Below, piece by piece: positions 45,351 to 53,726 of a stretch of 64,000 bases of DNA (position 1 is the first letter of the stretch; each line of letters begins with the position of its first letter). A program made the position numbers and the translations under genes. The stretch is from Synechococcus sp. RS9909. Lineage in GTDB: Bacteria > Cyanobacteriota > Cyanobacteriia > PCC-6307 > Cyanobiaceae. The stretch covers positions 1,426,001-1,490,000 of the forward strand of contig NZ_CP047943.1 of the NCBI RefSeq assembly GCF_014279595.1, read 5' to 3'. Under the pieces are notes generated by a model. That model did not search any database. It saw only the letters and a list, made by a program, of their open reading frames with translations, and was not told the origin of the DNA.

Positions 45351-46031
45351 ATGGCGAGAGGAGAGGTGCTGTGGCGCTGGGGAGAGGAAGAGCTCGTGAT
45401 GCTGCCGCAACGCGCCCTCTGGCGTCCGGAAAGCCGCCAGTTGCTGGTGGCCGATCTCCATCTCGGCAAGGCGGAACTGTTTCAGGCCCATGGCATTCCC
45501 CTGCCCAGCGACGGTGACCAGGCCACCTTCGATCGCCTGATCAACCTCTGCGATCGTCTCAAACCTGATGAGGTGATCGTGCTCGGCGATCTGATCCATG
45601 GTCGCCTCGGGCTCACCCCATCCCTGCATCAACGCCTGCGCAGCCTTCCTGAGGCCTGCGGCTGCGCGGTCAGCCTGATCGGTGGCAACCACGACCGGGG
45701 CAGTGACCTGGAGGGTCTTCCGCATCAACCCAGCCAGCGACTCGGTGCCCTCTGGCTGAGCCATGAACCGGAGCCGCAGCCGCCGTCGCTGCTCAACATC
45801 TGCGGCCACGTGCATCCGGTGGCACGGCTCCGGCAAGGCAGCGATGGCCTGCGCCTGCCCTGCTTTGCCTTTCATGCCTCCGACCAGCAATTGCTGATTC
45901 CGGCCTTCGGGGAGTTGACGGGAGGGCATGAGTGCGGCCAGCGTTACCGCAAATGGCTGGTGGCTGACAATGCCATCGTTCCTTGGCTCGATCCGCTCTC
46001 CCACTCTCCAAGCAGAAGGCTGGCCCGGTGA
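45351..46031 (+). CDS. pdeM: ligase-associated DNA endonuclease PdeM (metallophosphoesterase)
   Basis: A 226-aa calcineurin-like phosphoesterase of the TIGR04123 type. The metal motifs are LLVADLHLGKAE, VIVLGDLIHGRLG, LIGGNHDRG and CGHVHPVARL. In other bacteria this manganese-dependent DNA endonuclease is encoded with an exonuclease, an ATP-dependent ligase and an Lhr-type helicase; here those three lie 9 kb upstream. The ATG at 45351 fits the family start near GEVLWRWGEEELVMLPQRAL. The stop overlaps the GTG start of the next gene. Confidence 0.9.
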   Translation: MARGEVLWRWGEEELVMLPQRALWRPESRQLLVADLHLGKAELFQAHGIPLPSDGDQATFDRLINLCDRLKPDEVIVLGDLIHGRLGLTPSLHQRLRSLPEACGCAVSLIGGNHDRGSDLEGLPHQPSQRLGALWLSHEPEPQPPSLLNICGHVHPVARLRQGSDGLRLPCFAFHASDQQLLIPAFGELTGGHECGQRYRKWLVADNAIVPWLDPLSHSPSRRLAR

Positions 46032-47503
46032 AACGCGGATCCTCCCCTTCCAGCACCGCTGAACGCCAGTCCAAACGGCGGCGTCCTCCGGCGACCCGGC
46101 GGCGCCGCAAGCGGGGCATGCGCAAACGCTGGGTCGTGATCGGCCTGCCCCTGCTCACCTTTGCCGGGCTCCTGGCTCTGGCGCCGCCCACACCTGACGC
46201 CCCGAGCAAGAAACGATCTGCCACCAGCGAAGCCTCCGTTCAGGAGGGAGCCGAGGCCGGCACGTTCCGCTACCTCCCGGATGATGAGGTGTATGCCCTC
46301 GATTTCGACCCGCGCAAAGTGCGGGTGGGTCTCCTCGAGGGTTGGGACCGTGAACAGGATGCGTTCCAAGACACGGCGGCCCTGGCCTACGTGTCAGGCC
46401 CGATGTATGAACGTCATGTGGACAGCGGCGGTCAGGAGATCACCGTGCCCCTGGGCGATCTCAAACTGGGGCAGCGGATCTGGAAGGGTCGCAACCGCAC
46501 GGCCGCTCTGCAGAGGGCCTATGTGGGCATTGCCCATGACGGCAGCGTCGACTTCGGCTACGGCGCCCTCACCCCGGAGCGGGAACAGCGCTACGACACC
46601 TTCATCGGCGGGTTGCACAGCATCTACAACGATCTGGAGGAGCCGCCCGAGAGCTACAAGGGGGCCTACAGCATCAGCATGGGCCAGCGCATTCGTTATT
46701 ACCTGCCCAGGATCCGGATGATCTTCGGCCTCAAGCAGGACGGCCGCCTCGAAATGCTGATGAGCAAAGACGGGCTCACCCTCGAGCAGACCAGGGATCT
46801 GGCGCGCCGCCGCGGACTGATCGCCGCCTACATGCCCGACCATGCCTCCAAGAGCCGCCTGATCATTCCTGGGGTGAAGGGGTTCACCGAGGAAGACGCC
46901 AACTGGATCAGCGGCGGCGCCACCAGTTTTGTGCATGTGCCCTACCTGCTGCGGCTGAGCGAGCGGCGTTTTGCCCTGGAAGGCAATCTGATGGCCAACC
47001 TCAGCAACCGCGTCGGGATGGGTGCCCACTGCGATGGACCGATCCGGTGCAGCCAGTGGCTCGGCGGCCGGTTGATCGACCGTGCCCTCGCCGGGCTGAA
47101 CCGCGTCATGGAGCAAGGCGTGGAACCGATCGCCCGGATGATCTGGCCACCGCGCCAACCCTCCCCCGATCCATTGGCACCCTCAGGCACCGCGCCTGCC
47201 ACCGCCGTGCGCGAGCGCTCGCCCCTGCCGGAACCGCCGATCACCGCTGATCCCCTGGTGCTGCAAGACCCGGAACCGCTCCGCACTCCCTCCCCGCAGG
47301 ATGACCCAGTGCTGCCGGAAGCCGATGCCCAGGCAACCCCTCGACCGAGTCTTCCCCCCGACCTGCCACCGCCTCTGGTGGTGCAGGACGAAGAGCCTGT
47401 GGAAGCGACAGCTGCAGCCCCAACCTCTTCGCCAACGACACCGCGCCGCGAACCGGTGATCGGTGCACCGCCACCGCCGGTGCTGCCGCCGCCCCTGCCC
47501 TAA
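46028..47503 (+). CDS. membrane-anchored protein with proline-rich C-terminus, unknown
   Basis: A 491-aa protein from a GTG that overlaps the pdeM stop as GTGA. The N-terminus is very basic (KRGSSPSS, then RRRRKRGMRKR) ahead of one membrane helix (about residues 37-55), so the rest faces outside. A conserved-looking globular part of about 310 residues (AYVSGPMYERHV, AYVGIAHDGSVDFGYG, WISGGATSFVHVPYLLRL, GAHCDGPIRCSQWLGG) is followed by a tail of about 110 residues dominated by Pro, Ala and acidic residues. I do not recognise the domain. Confidence 0.76.
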   Translation: MKRGSSPSSTAERQSKRRRPPATRRRRKRGMRKRWVVIGLPLLTFAGLLALAPPTPDAPSKKRSATSEASVQEGAEAGTFRYLPDDEVYALDFDPRKVRVGLLEGWDREQDAFQDTAALAYVSGPMYERHVDSGGQEITVPLGDLKLGQRIWKGRNRTAALQRAYVGIAHDGSVDFGYGALTPEREQRYDTFIGGLHSIYNDLEEPPESYKGAYSISMGQRIRYYLPRIRMIFGLKQDGRLEMLMSKDGLTLEQTRDLARRRGLIAAYMPDHASKSRLIIPGVKGFTEEDANWISGGATSFVHVPYLLRLSERRFALEGNLMANLSNRVGMGAHCDGPIRCSQWLGGRLIDRALAGLNRVMEQGVEPIARMIWPPRQPSPDPLAPSGTAPATAVRERSPLPEPPITADPLVLQDPEPLRTPSPQDDPVLPEADAQATPRPSLPPDLPPPLVVQDEEPVEATAAAPTSSPTTPRREPVIGAPPPPVLPPPLP

Positions 47504-47775
47504 CGCCGGAACACGCCGTTGCAGTCGCCCTGAGGCGGCTGGCTGAAACAGACATTATCGGGAGACCAGTAGCCGATAGCGGGAAAGCGCAAGCCCTGGC
47601 GCCTGGCCTCCGCGTTCACCGCGTCCACACCCCGGGCCGTGACCACCACGTGGCCCGGTTGCTCCACCTGATCCAGGAACTTCTGTTCCTTCATTTCCTG
47701 GGCTGCGACCACAGGGGAAGGCAGCAACAGGGTGCCGAGCAGGGGCAGAGCGGTTTTCAGAGCAGACAGAGACAT
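47500..47775 (-). CDS. small secreted protein, unknown function
   Basis: A 91-aa protein with a signal peptide (MSLSALKTALPLLGTLLLP, cleavage after VVA near residue 24). The mature part is about 67 residues with two cysteines (NVCFSQPPQGDCNGVF) able to form a disulfide loop. Nothing recognisable. The ATG at 47775 begins the signal peptide. It overlaps the convergent proline-rich gene by 4 bp and follows the L,D-transpeptidase gene by 29 bp. Confidence 0.7.
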   Translation of the reverse strand: MSLSALKTALPLLGTLLLPSPVVAAQEMKEQKFLDQVEQPGHVVVTARGVDAVNAEARRQGLRFPAIGYWSPDNVCFSQPPQGDCNGVFRR

Positions 47776-47804
47776 GACGACAAACGTTGACGATTCAGTA
47801 GTGA

Positions 47805-48278
47805 TCAGTTGGCTTTCACCACCACGGGCGTGCCGACATCCACCATGTTGAACACCTTCACCACATCGGAATTGAGCATGCGGATGCATCCGAGGCTCAC
47901 GGCCGCACGCAGCTTGACCCAGTTGGGCCAGGCGGTGCCGTGAATGGCATATTCACCCGAACCCAGGGTGAAGTAAGCCATGTAACGCACACCCACGGGA
48001 TTCTTCGGCCCCGGGGCAATCACTTTGCCGTGCTTGTGATAAACGGGTTTGGCTTCCTTCCGGGTGATCGAATAGTCGCCGGGAGGCGTGGGAGATTCAG
48101 GAGCGCCGATCGCCACAGGGAAGCGGGCCACCGGTTCCCCATCATCGAGAATCGTGAGATAACGCTCCTTGAGGCTCACCTCGACGGTGCGCTCCGCCCG
48201 GACCGGACTGGCCGCAACGGTCGCCAGCACACCAGCTCCGGCAACGACGGCGAGGCGCTTGAACAGAGCGGAACCCAT
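47805..48278 (-). CDS. L,D-transpeptidase (YkuD domain)
   Basis: A 157-aa secreted YkuD enzyme. After a signal peptide (about residues 1-28) the domain runs to the end. The catalytic motif is complete: H113 in AIHGTAWPNW and C131 in SLGCIRM. It forms 3-3 peptidoglycan crosslinks or attaches proteins to peptidoglycan. It is divergent from the duplicated-module gene at 48363 and belongs with the other cell-wall genes in this part of the window. Confidence 0.91.
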   Translation of the reverse strand: MGSALFKRLAVVAGAGVLATVAASPVRAERTVEVSLKERYLTILDDGEPVARFPVAIGAPESPTPPGDYSITRKEAKPVYHKHGKVIAPGPKNPVGVRYMAYFTLGSGEYAIHGTAWPNWVKLRAAVSLGCIRMLNSDVVKVFNMVDVGTPVVVKAN

Positions 48279-48362
48279 GGGGTGGAGGCAACGGCAGCGG
48301 CAGCATTGTGACGCAAAGGGGTTGGCAGTAACGTCGCCACGTTTTTGTGAAGGCTTGAGGCG

Positions 48363-49517
48363 ATGCGCGGATGGATGCTCACGGCAGTGCTCGGCGCCTC
48401 CCTGACCCTGCCGGCCGTGGGGGCCAGGGCGGGCTTTTCGCCGGAGCAACTGGCCGGCCATGAAGTCACCGAAATCCAGGCCACCGTCACCACGGTGATT
48501 CCGGATGAAAAGGTGCTGGAAATCGAAGACCCCCAGGGCCACACCGAAGTGCTCACGGTGGGCACCGATCTCACCCCCCTGGCGCTGCAGGCCGGCGATC
48601 GGGTGAAGCTCTCGATCCTTGATGGCCTGGTCGTGGATCTGGAACCCTCCGAGGAGCAGGAGCTCAGCTTCAACAGGGAAGACATCATCCTGCCGATGGA
48701 CATGGGGCAGATGAAGAAAGGCATGCGCGTGGCCCTGGCCTCGGGAACAGCGCGCGTGATCCGGATCGATCGCCAGGATCACAGCATCAGCCTGATGGGC
48801 CCCCTTGGCGGTATCCACAACCTGGATGTGCTCAACGCTCAGGGGTCTGATGACTTCGCTGACCTCAAAACCGGCGACCTGGTCGACTTTCGTCTGATCC
48901 AACCGATGGCGCTCAGCGTGCGCAAGCTGCCAGCATCGAGCCGCACCAAGGCGCCGGTTGTTGCCGCTCCAACCTCGGTGCGAACGGTGCGCCCCTCCGC
49001 ATCGCTCAAAGCTGAGCTGCTCGAGTCTTTCGAATTCGCCCATCTCAATGGCACCATCACCCAAGTGATGGAGGACGGCCAGGCGTTTGAGTTGCGGGGG
49101 CCGGAGGGTCACACCATCACCTTCTCGGCAGGCCTCGACCTCGGCCGCACGGGCCTGCGCAAGGGCGATCAGGTGGGTGTCGATGTCTTGGAGGGCCTGG
49201 TGGTGGACCTGCTGCCAGCCTCAGCGACGCAGCTGGCGGTCACAAGGGAAACCGTGATTCTGGGCAGTCCGTTTGGGCCGGTGCCCAAAGGCACCCGGGT
49301 GACGATGGCCACCGGAACGGCCGAAGTGGTGCGGATCGCCAGAAAGGATCACACGATCAGCCTGCGCGGACCGGATGGCCATGTGCACAATCTTGATGTG
49401 CGCCGAGCCCTGGAGCAGGAAGCCCTGGCCTCGCTTCAAGTGGGTGATCTGGTGGATTTCCGCCTGATCCAACCGATTGCCTACGCGATTCAGCGACAAG
49501 CAATCGGCAGGGGCTGA
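48363..49517 (+). CDS. secreted protein of two tandem homologous modules, unknown
   Basis: A 384-aa protein with a signal peptide (about residues 1-23). The rest is a clear internal duplication. Module 1 (about residues 28-188) and module 2 (about 220-380) share the same landmarks in the same order: DGLVVDLEPS/EGLVVDLLPA, GTARVIRIDRQDHSISLMGP/GTAEVVRIARKDHTISLRGP, and GDLVDFRLIQP near each end. All-beta composition suggests paired beta barrels or OB-like folds. No family is recognised and no catalytic motif is visible. Confidence 0.8.
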   Translation: MRGWMLTAVLGASLTLPAVGARAGFSPEQLAGHEVTEIQATVTTVIPDEKVLEIEDPQGHTEVLTVGTDLTPLALQAGDRVKLSILDGLVVDLEPSEEQELSFNREDIILPMDMGQMKKGMRVALASGTARVIRIDRQDHSISLMGPLGGIHNLDVLNAQGSDDFADLKTGDLVDFRLIQPMALSVRKLPASSRTKAPVVAAPTSVRTVRPSASLKAELLESFEFAHLNGTITQVMEDGQAFELRGPEGHTITFSAGLDLGRTGLRKGDQVGVDVLEGLVVDLLPASATQLAVTRETVILGSPFGPVPKGTRVTMATGTAEVVRIARKDHTISLRGPDGHVHNLDVRRALEQEALASLQVGDLVDFRLIQPIAYAIQRQAIGRG

Positions 49518-49519
49518 GG

Positions 49520-49993
49520 TCAGGCCTCCGCACCGGCGGCAAGCGCCCGCACCACATCGCCGCGGGTGATGACACCGATGGGTTTCTGCTGATCATCGAC
49601 CACGATCAAGCGCTGGGTGCTGCGTTCATGCAACAGGGACGCAGCCCGTGGCAGGGGCAAGGCAGCCGCGCAGGTGTGGCTGTCGCGGCGCATCAGGTCG
49701 TTCACCGCCGTGCCCAGCACCTGATGGACCTGCCGATCCCAGTGCAGGGGATTGCGGAGGTAGATCACGCTGTCGAGCAGCATCACGTAGGGACCCACAT
49801 CCACGCCGCTCTCGCGCACCATCAGATCCTGTTCCGTGATCTCCCCCACCAGGACCCCCGAGGCATCCACCACCGGCAGGCCGCTGATGTGGTGATCGCT
49901 CATCATCGCCACGGCCTCCTGAAGAGGGGTCTCCGGCGTGACCGTCAGCACCGGCGTGGTCATCACCTCACGAACCGACTGCTGGAGCACCAT
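49520..49993 (-). CDS. tandem CBS-domain protein
   Basis: A 157-aa protein made of two CBS domains (VREVMTTPVLTVTPETPLQEA...GVLVGEITEQDL and VNDLMRRDSHTC...PIGVITRGDVVRAL). CBS pairs sense adenine nucleotides and regulate partner proteins. Here the pair is stand-alone. The insert between the domains (GPYVMLLDSVIYLRNPLHWD) is seen in the cyanobacterial/plastid CBSX-like group. The ATG at 49993 was chosen; an ATG at 50002 is also in frame. It is divergent from pgsA. Confidence 0.9.
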   Translation of the reverse strand: MVLQQSVREVMTTPVLTVTPETPLQEAVAMMSDHHISGLPVVDASGVLVGEITEQDLMVRESGVDVGPYVMLLDSVIYLRNPLHWDRQVHQVLGTAVNDLMRRDSHTCAAALPLPRAASLLHERSTQRLIVVDDQQKPIGVITRGDVVRALAAGAEA

Positions 49994-50024
49994 GGAACAC
50001 ATGCGAGTGCTGGCATTCTGAGCC

Positions 50025-50573
50025 TTGAACAACCCATGGCGCATCTGGGCTGACCGCGTCACGGTGATGCGGGCGATCGCGGGCCTGCCCTTGATTCTCT
50101 GCCTGGTGACCGGCCGGGAAGGCATCGCCTGGCTCCTGCTCCTGTTCGGTGGTGCGAGCGACGCCCTCGACGGCTGGCTGGCCCGACGGGCCGGCGCCGG
50201 CAGCAGCTGGGGCGCACGCCTGGATCCCCTGGCCGACAAGCTGCTGATCCTGGCCCCCCTGCTGGTGCTCACGGCCCGGCAGACCTTGCCCGTCTGGGCG
50301 GTGTGGCTGCTGCTGGCGAGGGAATTGCTGATCTCCGGCTGGCGACGGGACGCCCAGGATGGAGCCCCCGCCTCAAGCGGGGGAAAAGCGAAGACGCTTC
50401 TGCAGTTCCTCAGTCTGCTGCTGCTGCTCTGGCCGGGCACCTGGGGGCCCACCGGCCTGGTGGATGGGCTGCAGCGCCTGGGCTGGTGGCTGTTCTGGCC
50501 CTCCCTCGCCCTGGCGCTGCAATCAGCCCTGCTCTATCTCAGGCGGCCCCGATCAGGGTCTGATCCGCGCTGA
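50025..50573 (+). CDS. pgsA: CDP-alcohol phosphatidyltransferase, PgsA-like
   Basis: A 182-aa membrane enzyme with the CDP-alcohol signature D46xxDG...AR...G63xxxD67xxxD71 (DALDGWLARR and GARLDPLAD). It most likely makes phosphatidylglycerophosphate from CDP-diacylglycerol and glycerol 3-phosphate, on the way to phosphatidylglycerol, the only phospholipid of thylakoids. The start is a TTG at 50025; no ATG is available in frame before the domain. The 3' end overlaps the convergent epimerase gene by 35 bp. Confidence 0.85.
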   Translation: MNNPWRIWADRVTVMRAIAGLPLILCLVTGREGIAWLLLLFGGASDALDGWLARRAGAGSSWGARLDPLADKLLILAPLLVLTARQTLPVWAVWLLLARELLISGWRRDAQDGAPASSGGKAKTLLQFLSLLLLLWPGTWGPTGLVDGLQRLGWWLFWPSLALALQSALLYLRRPRSGSDPR

Positions 50574-51462
50574 GGTCCGGCGCTGGACCCGGATCGCGAT
50601 GGAAGTCGCGTCCATAACTGTCGTGGAAGGCGGACGCCGCATCGAAGCGGGGGCTCCAGGCCAGTTCACGTTCCACCCGGGTGATGTCGGTGAGGAAATG
50701 GCTGATCCGCAGCGGGAAGGCCTTGCGCGCCTTGGGATCGAGACCACTCGGATCGAAGAAGCGCACGTCGATACTCTGCGGCTCCTTGCCGGCCGCAAGA
50801 GCCGCTGCCGTCACCAACCCATTGAAGGTGATGCCACGCCGGGAGGAACAGTTGTAGATCCGATTGGTGGCGGCATCGACCGCCAGCGATCGCACCATGG
50901 CCTCAGCCAGATCCTCCACATGGCCCACCTGGGTGATCGTGGTGCCATCGCCGGGAACCGGCACCGGCAGGCCATGGTGGATGCGCGCGAAGAACCAGCG
51001 CTCGATCGGGTTGTAGTTGCCAGGCCCCACGATGTAGGTGGGGCGGAAGCTGGTGAAAGGAATGCCCTCCGCCTGCAGCCAGGCCTCGGTGTGGGCCTTG
51101 CCGGCATGGCGACTGGCCGGATCCAGCGCGCTGTCTTCATCGAGAGGCCACTGCTCCGAAGCGGCGTACACACCGGCTGAACTCACATAGAGAAAGCGGT
51201 GGCTGGGGCGTCCTGTGTGGTCCAGCACGAGGCGACTGTCGTCCAGCGTGCGGCCGGAGCTGTCGATGATCACCTCAAAGCGCCGGCCCTGGAGTTGCTG
51301 CAGATCAGCCGCCTTGGTGCGGTCCCCGCAGCAATGCTCCACCCCATCCGGCAGCCCCTGACGCCCGCGGGTGAACAGGGTGAGGGCATGGCCCTGCGCC
51401 AGAAGAGCTGCCACCAGGGGCCTGCCGACGAAGCGGGTTCCCCCCATCACAAGGATGTTCAC
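50539..51462 (-). CDS. NAD-dependent epimerase/dehydratase, CSP41-like
   Basis: A 307-aa atypical short-chain dehydrogenase. The Rossmann motif is near the N-terminus (ILVMGGTRFVGRPLVAALL). The segment FLYVSSAGVYAASEQWPLDE is the conserved active-site strand, and FRPTYIVGPGNYNP is the family C-terminal motif. This set is typical of the CSP41-like branch of cyanobacteria and chloroplasts, whose members bind RNA rather than act on sugars. I used the GTG at 51462, which starts the Rossmann strand directly. Confidence 0.87.
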   Translation of the reverse strand: MNILVMGGTRFVGRPLVAALLAQGHALTLFTRGRQGLPDGVEHCCGDRTKAADLQQLQGRRFEVIIDSSGRTLDDSRLVLDHTGRPSHRFLYVSSAGVYAASEQWPLDEDSALDPASRHAGKAHTEAWLQAEGIPFTSFRPTYIVGPGNYNPIERWFFARIHHGLPVPVPGDGTTITQVGHVEDLAEAMVRSLAVDAATNRIYNCSSRRGITFNGLVTAAALAAGKEPQSIDVRFFDPSGLDPKARKAFPLRISHFLTDITRVERELAWSPRFDAASAFHDSYGRDFHRDPGPAPDLSADQTLIGAA

Positions 51463-51563
51463 GACTCCTGCAGCGGTTGAGGCGCCATTGAAGCGCGTGC
51501 GGCGATGCTGCCGAAAGCCCGCAGCACGGGCAGGATGCCTGCGATCCAGGCACCGATGGTGCG

Positions 51564-52553
51564 ATGAACGATCTGGCAAGAGCTTCCCTGAAGACCCTCG
51601 TGGCCAGTGGCTTGGGCATCGCGGTGATGGAGTGGGCCGATCGCGGCCCCTACCTGCCGCTCACCTTGATCATGACGGTGATGTTCATCAGCGAGACCGA
51701 CACGGCCCCGGTGCGCCGCAGCGTGATCGCTGCCGAAGGTGCCGCGATCGGCGTGGTGGTGGCGATGGCCTGCCACAGCTTCGCGAGCAACTGGGTCACC
51801 CTGAGCATCGCCCTGTTGATCACCCATCTGCTCGTGAGCCAACTACGGCTGGAGGCGGGTCGGGGGATGGCCTACCTGGGTTGCTGGTCTGTGAGTCTGT
51901 TCTGGCAGGCCGATACCCGCTTTCACTGGGCCCTGTTGATCAATCTGATCGTCGCCTCCCTGGTGGGCATCGTGATGGCCCATCTGGCCACGCAGGCCTT
52001 CTTTCCCCGGCTGCGCCGCGATCGTGCTCAGGCTCTGGATCAACAGATCAGCACCGCCTTTGAACAACGCACTGAGCAGGTGCGCCACTGGCTGCTCAAC
52101 GGCGGCGAGAGACCTGCCGCCGACCGCCTTGATGCCATTCAAACGGCGGTTCTCCAGCTCACCCAGCTGGTGCAAACAGCGCCTGCACAGGATCACCGCA
52201 GACGACGGCTGCGCTCTCGATGGCGCCAGAACGGCCTGCTCTGGCAACAATGCCTGCGTCATTGGGCCCTCCTGGAACAGCAGCTGCTGCACGGCGAGCC
52301 CCTGGCGGGGCCACCCTTGCTGAGCAACCTCGAACAGCTGCAGGATCTGGTCGGCTCGCTGCGCCTGAGCGACTGGAGCGAGGGGCTGCGCCGCGGTGAT
52401 CAACTCAACGCGACTCTGCAGCACCAGAGAGCTTCGGAGGCAACGGTGGGCAACTCCATCCTGAGCAGCCTCACGATCCGAGCCCAACTGCAGGTGGTGC
52501 TCAACCTGCTCATCAGCCGAGCCCTGCTCGGACCGTCCCTCTCCAAAACCTGA
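51564..52553 (+). CDS. FUSC-family membrane protein A
   Basis: A 329-aa protein with an N-terminal membrane domain (about six helices, residues 10-150: LPLTLIMTVMFISETD, HWALLINLIVASLVG) and a C-terminal soluble helical half. The pattern fits the fusaric-acid/aromatic-acid exporter (FUSC) superfamily. It forms a pair with the next gene (3-bp gap), which has the same layout, so they probably make a two-subunit exporter. Confidence 0.8.
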   Translation: MNDLARASLKTLVASGLGIAVMEWADRGPYLPLTLIMTVMFISETDTAPVRRSVIAAEGAAIGVVVAMACHSFASNWVTLSIALLITHLLVSQLRLEAGRGMAYLGCWSVSLFWQADTRFHWALLINLIVASLVGIVMAHLATQAFFPRLRRDRAQALDQQISTAFEQRTEQVRHWLLNGGERPAADRLDAIQTAVLQLTQLVQTAPAQDHRRRRLRSRWRQNGLLWQQCLRHWALLEQQLLHGEPLAGPPLLSNLEQLQDLVGSLRLSDWSEGLRRGDQLNATLQHQRASEATVGNSILSSLTIRAQLQVVLNLLISRALLGPSLSKT

Positions 52554-52556
52554 GGG

Positions 52557-53690
52557 ATGGCAGCGCCGCAATCCCATCGCATTGCCCTGCGGCTCGCTTT
52601 TGTGGTGGGTCTGCTGCAGGGCCTGGCCCAGATCAGCGGACTGGCCTTCGGCTATTACGCGCCCCTGGCCTGCCTCAGTGTGATGAGCGGCACCTACGGC
52701 AACACCCTGGAGTTGGGCCGCCAACGGGTGATCGGCACGGTGATCGGTGGGGTGATCCTCTTCTTCGCCTTCAAGGGGTTCATCGGAATTCCGCTCGCGA
52801 TCGCATTGCCGCTGGCCTTGCTGCTGGCCCGCCTCGTGGCCGGGGCTTTCGGGCTCACCGTGGGCTACACGGTGTGTTGCTTCGTGGTGGCGATCGGCTG
52901 GCTCAAGCACGAAAACGTCTACGACAGCTGGATCAGCCTGCGCATTTTCTGGACCTCCCTGGGGGTGATCGTGAGCCTGCTGGCCCTGCGACTGATCTGG
53001 CCCTCACGGGCCCGGATGGAGCAACGCCTCGGCCTGCTCAAGCTGTTGGTGGACCTGGCCAGCAGCCTCGAGGCCCACATCCAACGGGAGCAGCAGATCC
53101 TGCTCTGCCAGGAAGAACAGGAGCACAACCGGCTCGTGCGCCACGACAGAAAGCAATTGCAACAGCAACTGGACAACCACCGCCAGACCCTGTTGCAACT
53201 GCGCAGCAGCCGACCCGCCGCCCTGCGCGAACTCGGTGCCAGAGCTGCCCATCTCCCGGTCGCCAGGATGTGGCAGCTGCTCGATGGAGCCGCCTTCACC
53301 CTGATCCTGGCGATGGCGGAACTGAGTCGATTGCCGGCGATCCCCATGGTGTTGTCGGCGCTGCAGGCAGCGGCAGAGGAACGCCGGCAGCGGGCCGAGG
53401 CGGTCGTGGCCCGGCTGAGGCTCTGGGAATCCAGCCTCGGCAGCTCCATGGTGCTGCCGCCTGCTCCGGCCGACACCTGGAGCCTCCCTGGCCTGTCGGC
53501 GCGCCATCGTCAAAGCCTGGAGCAGGCATTCCAGACCCTCACGGATCAGGAACAGACCGCACTGGCCAGCCGCCTGTTCCAGATCGACCGGATCGACCAG
53601 ATGCTGCGGGAGGTGGAGGTGAGCTGGGGCCAGATCATCCAGCCGCGCCAGGCCCCCGTGATCGATCCGATCGGCGCCCCTGACCGATGA
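52557..53690 (+). CDS. FUSC-family membrane protein B
   Basis: A 377-aa partner of the preceding gene. The FUSC membrane half (LELGRQRVIGTVIGGVI, TVGYTVCCFVVAIGWL) covers residues about 10-145. The C-terminal half is a long coiled coil rich in Gln and Arg (EQQILLCQEEQEHNRLV, KQLQQQLDNHRQTLLQLR). The GTxIGG loop is the FUSC hallmark. No periplasmic adaptor or outer membrane channel is encoded beside it, so the tripartite partners, if any, are elsewhere. Confidence 0.8.
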   Translation: MAAPQSHRIALRLAFVVGLLQGLAQISGLAFGYYAPLACLSVMSGTYGNTLELGRQRVIGTVIGGVILFFAFKGFIGIPLAIALPLALLLARLVAGAFGLTVGYTVCCFVVAIGWLKHENVYDSWISLRIFWTSLGVIVSLLALRLIWPSRARMEQRLGLLKLLVDLASSLEAHIQREQQILLCQEEQEHNRLVRHDRKQLQQQLDNHRQTLLQLRSSRPAALRELGARAAHLPVARMWQLLDGAAFTLILAMAELSRLPAIPMVLSALQAAAEERRQRAEAVVARLRLWESSLGSSMVLPPAPADTWSLPGLSARHRQSLEQAFQTLTDQEQTALASRLFQIDRIDQMLREVEVSWGQIIQPRQAPVIDPIGAPDR

Positions 53691-53726
53691 AAGCCGAAGA
53701 TGGACGGCTGCAGAGTGCTGGCTGTC

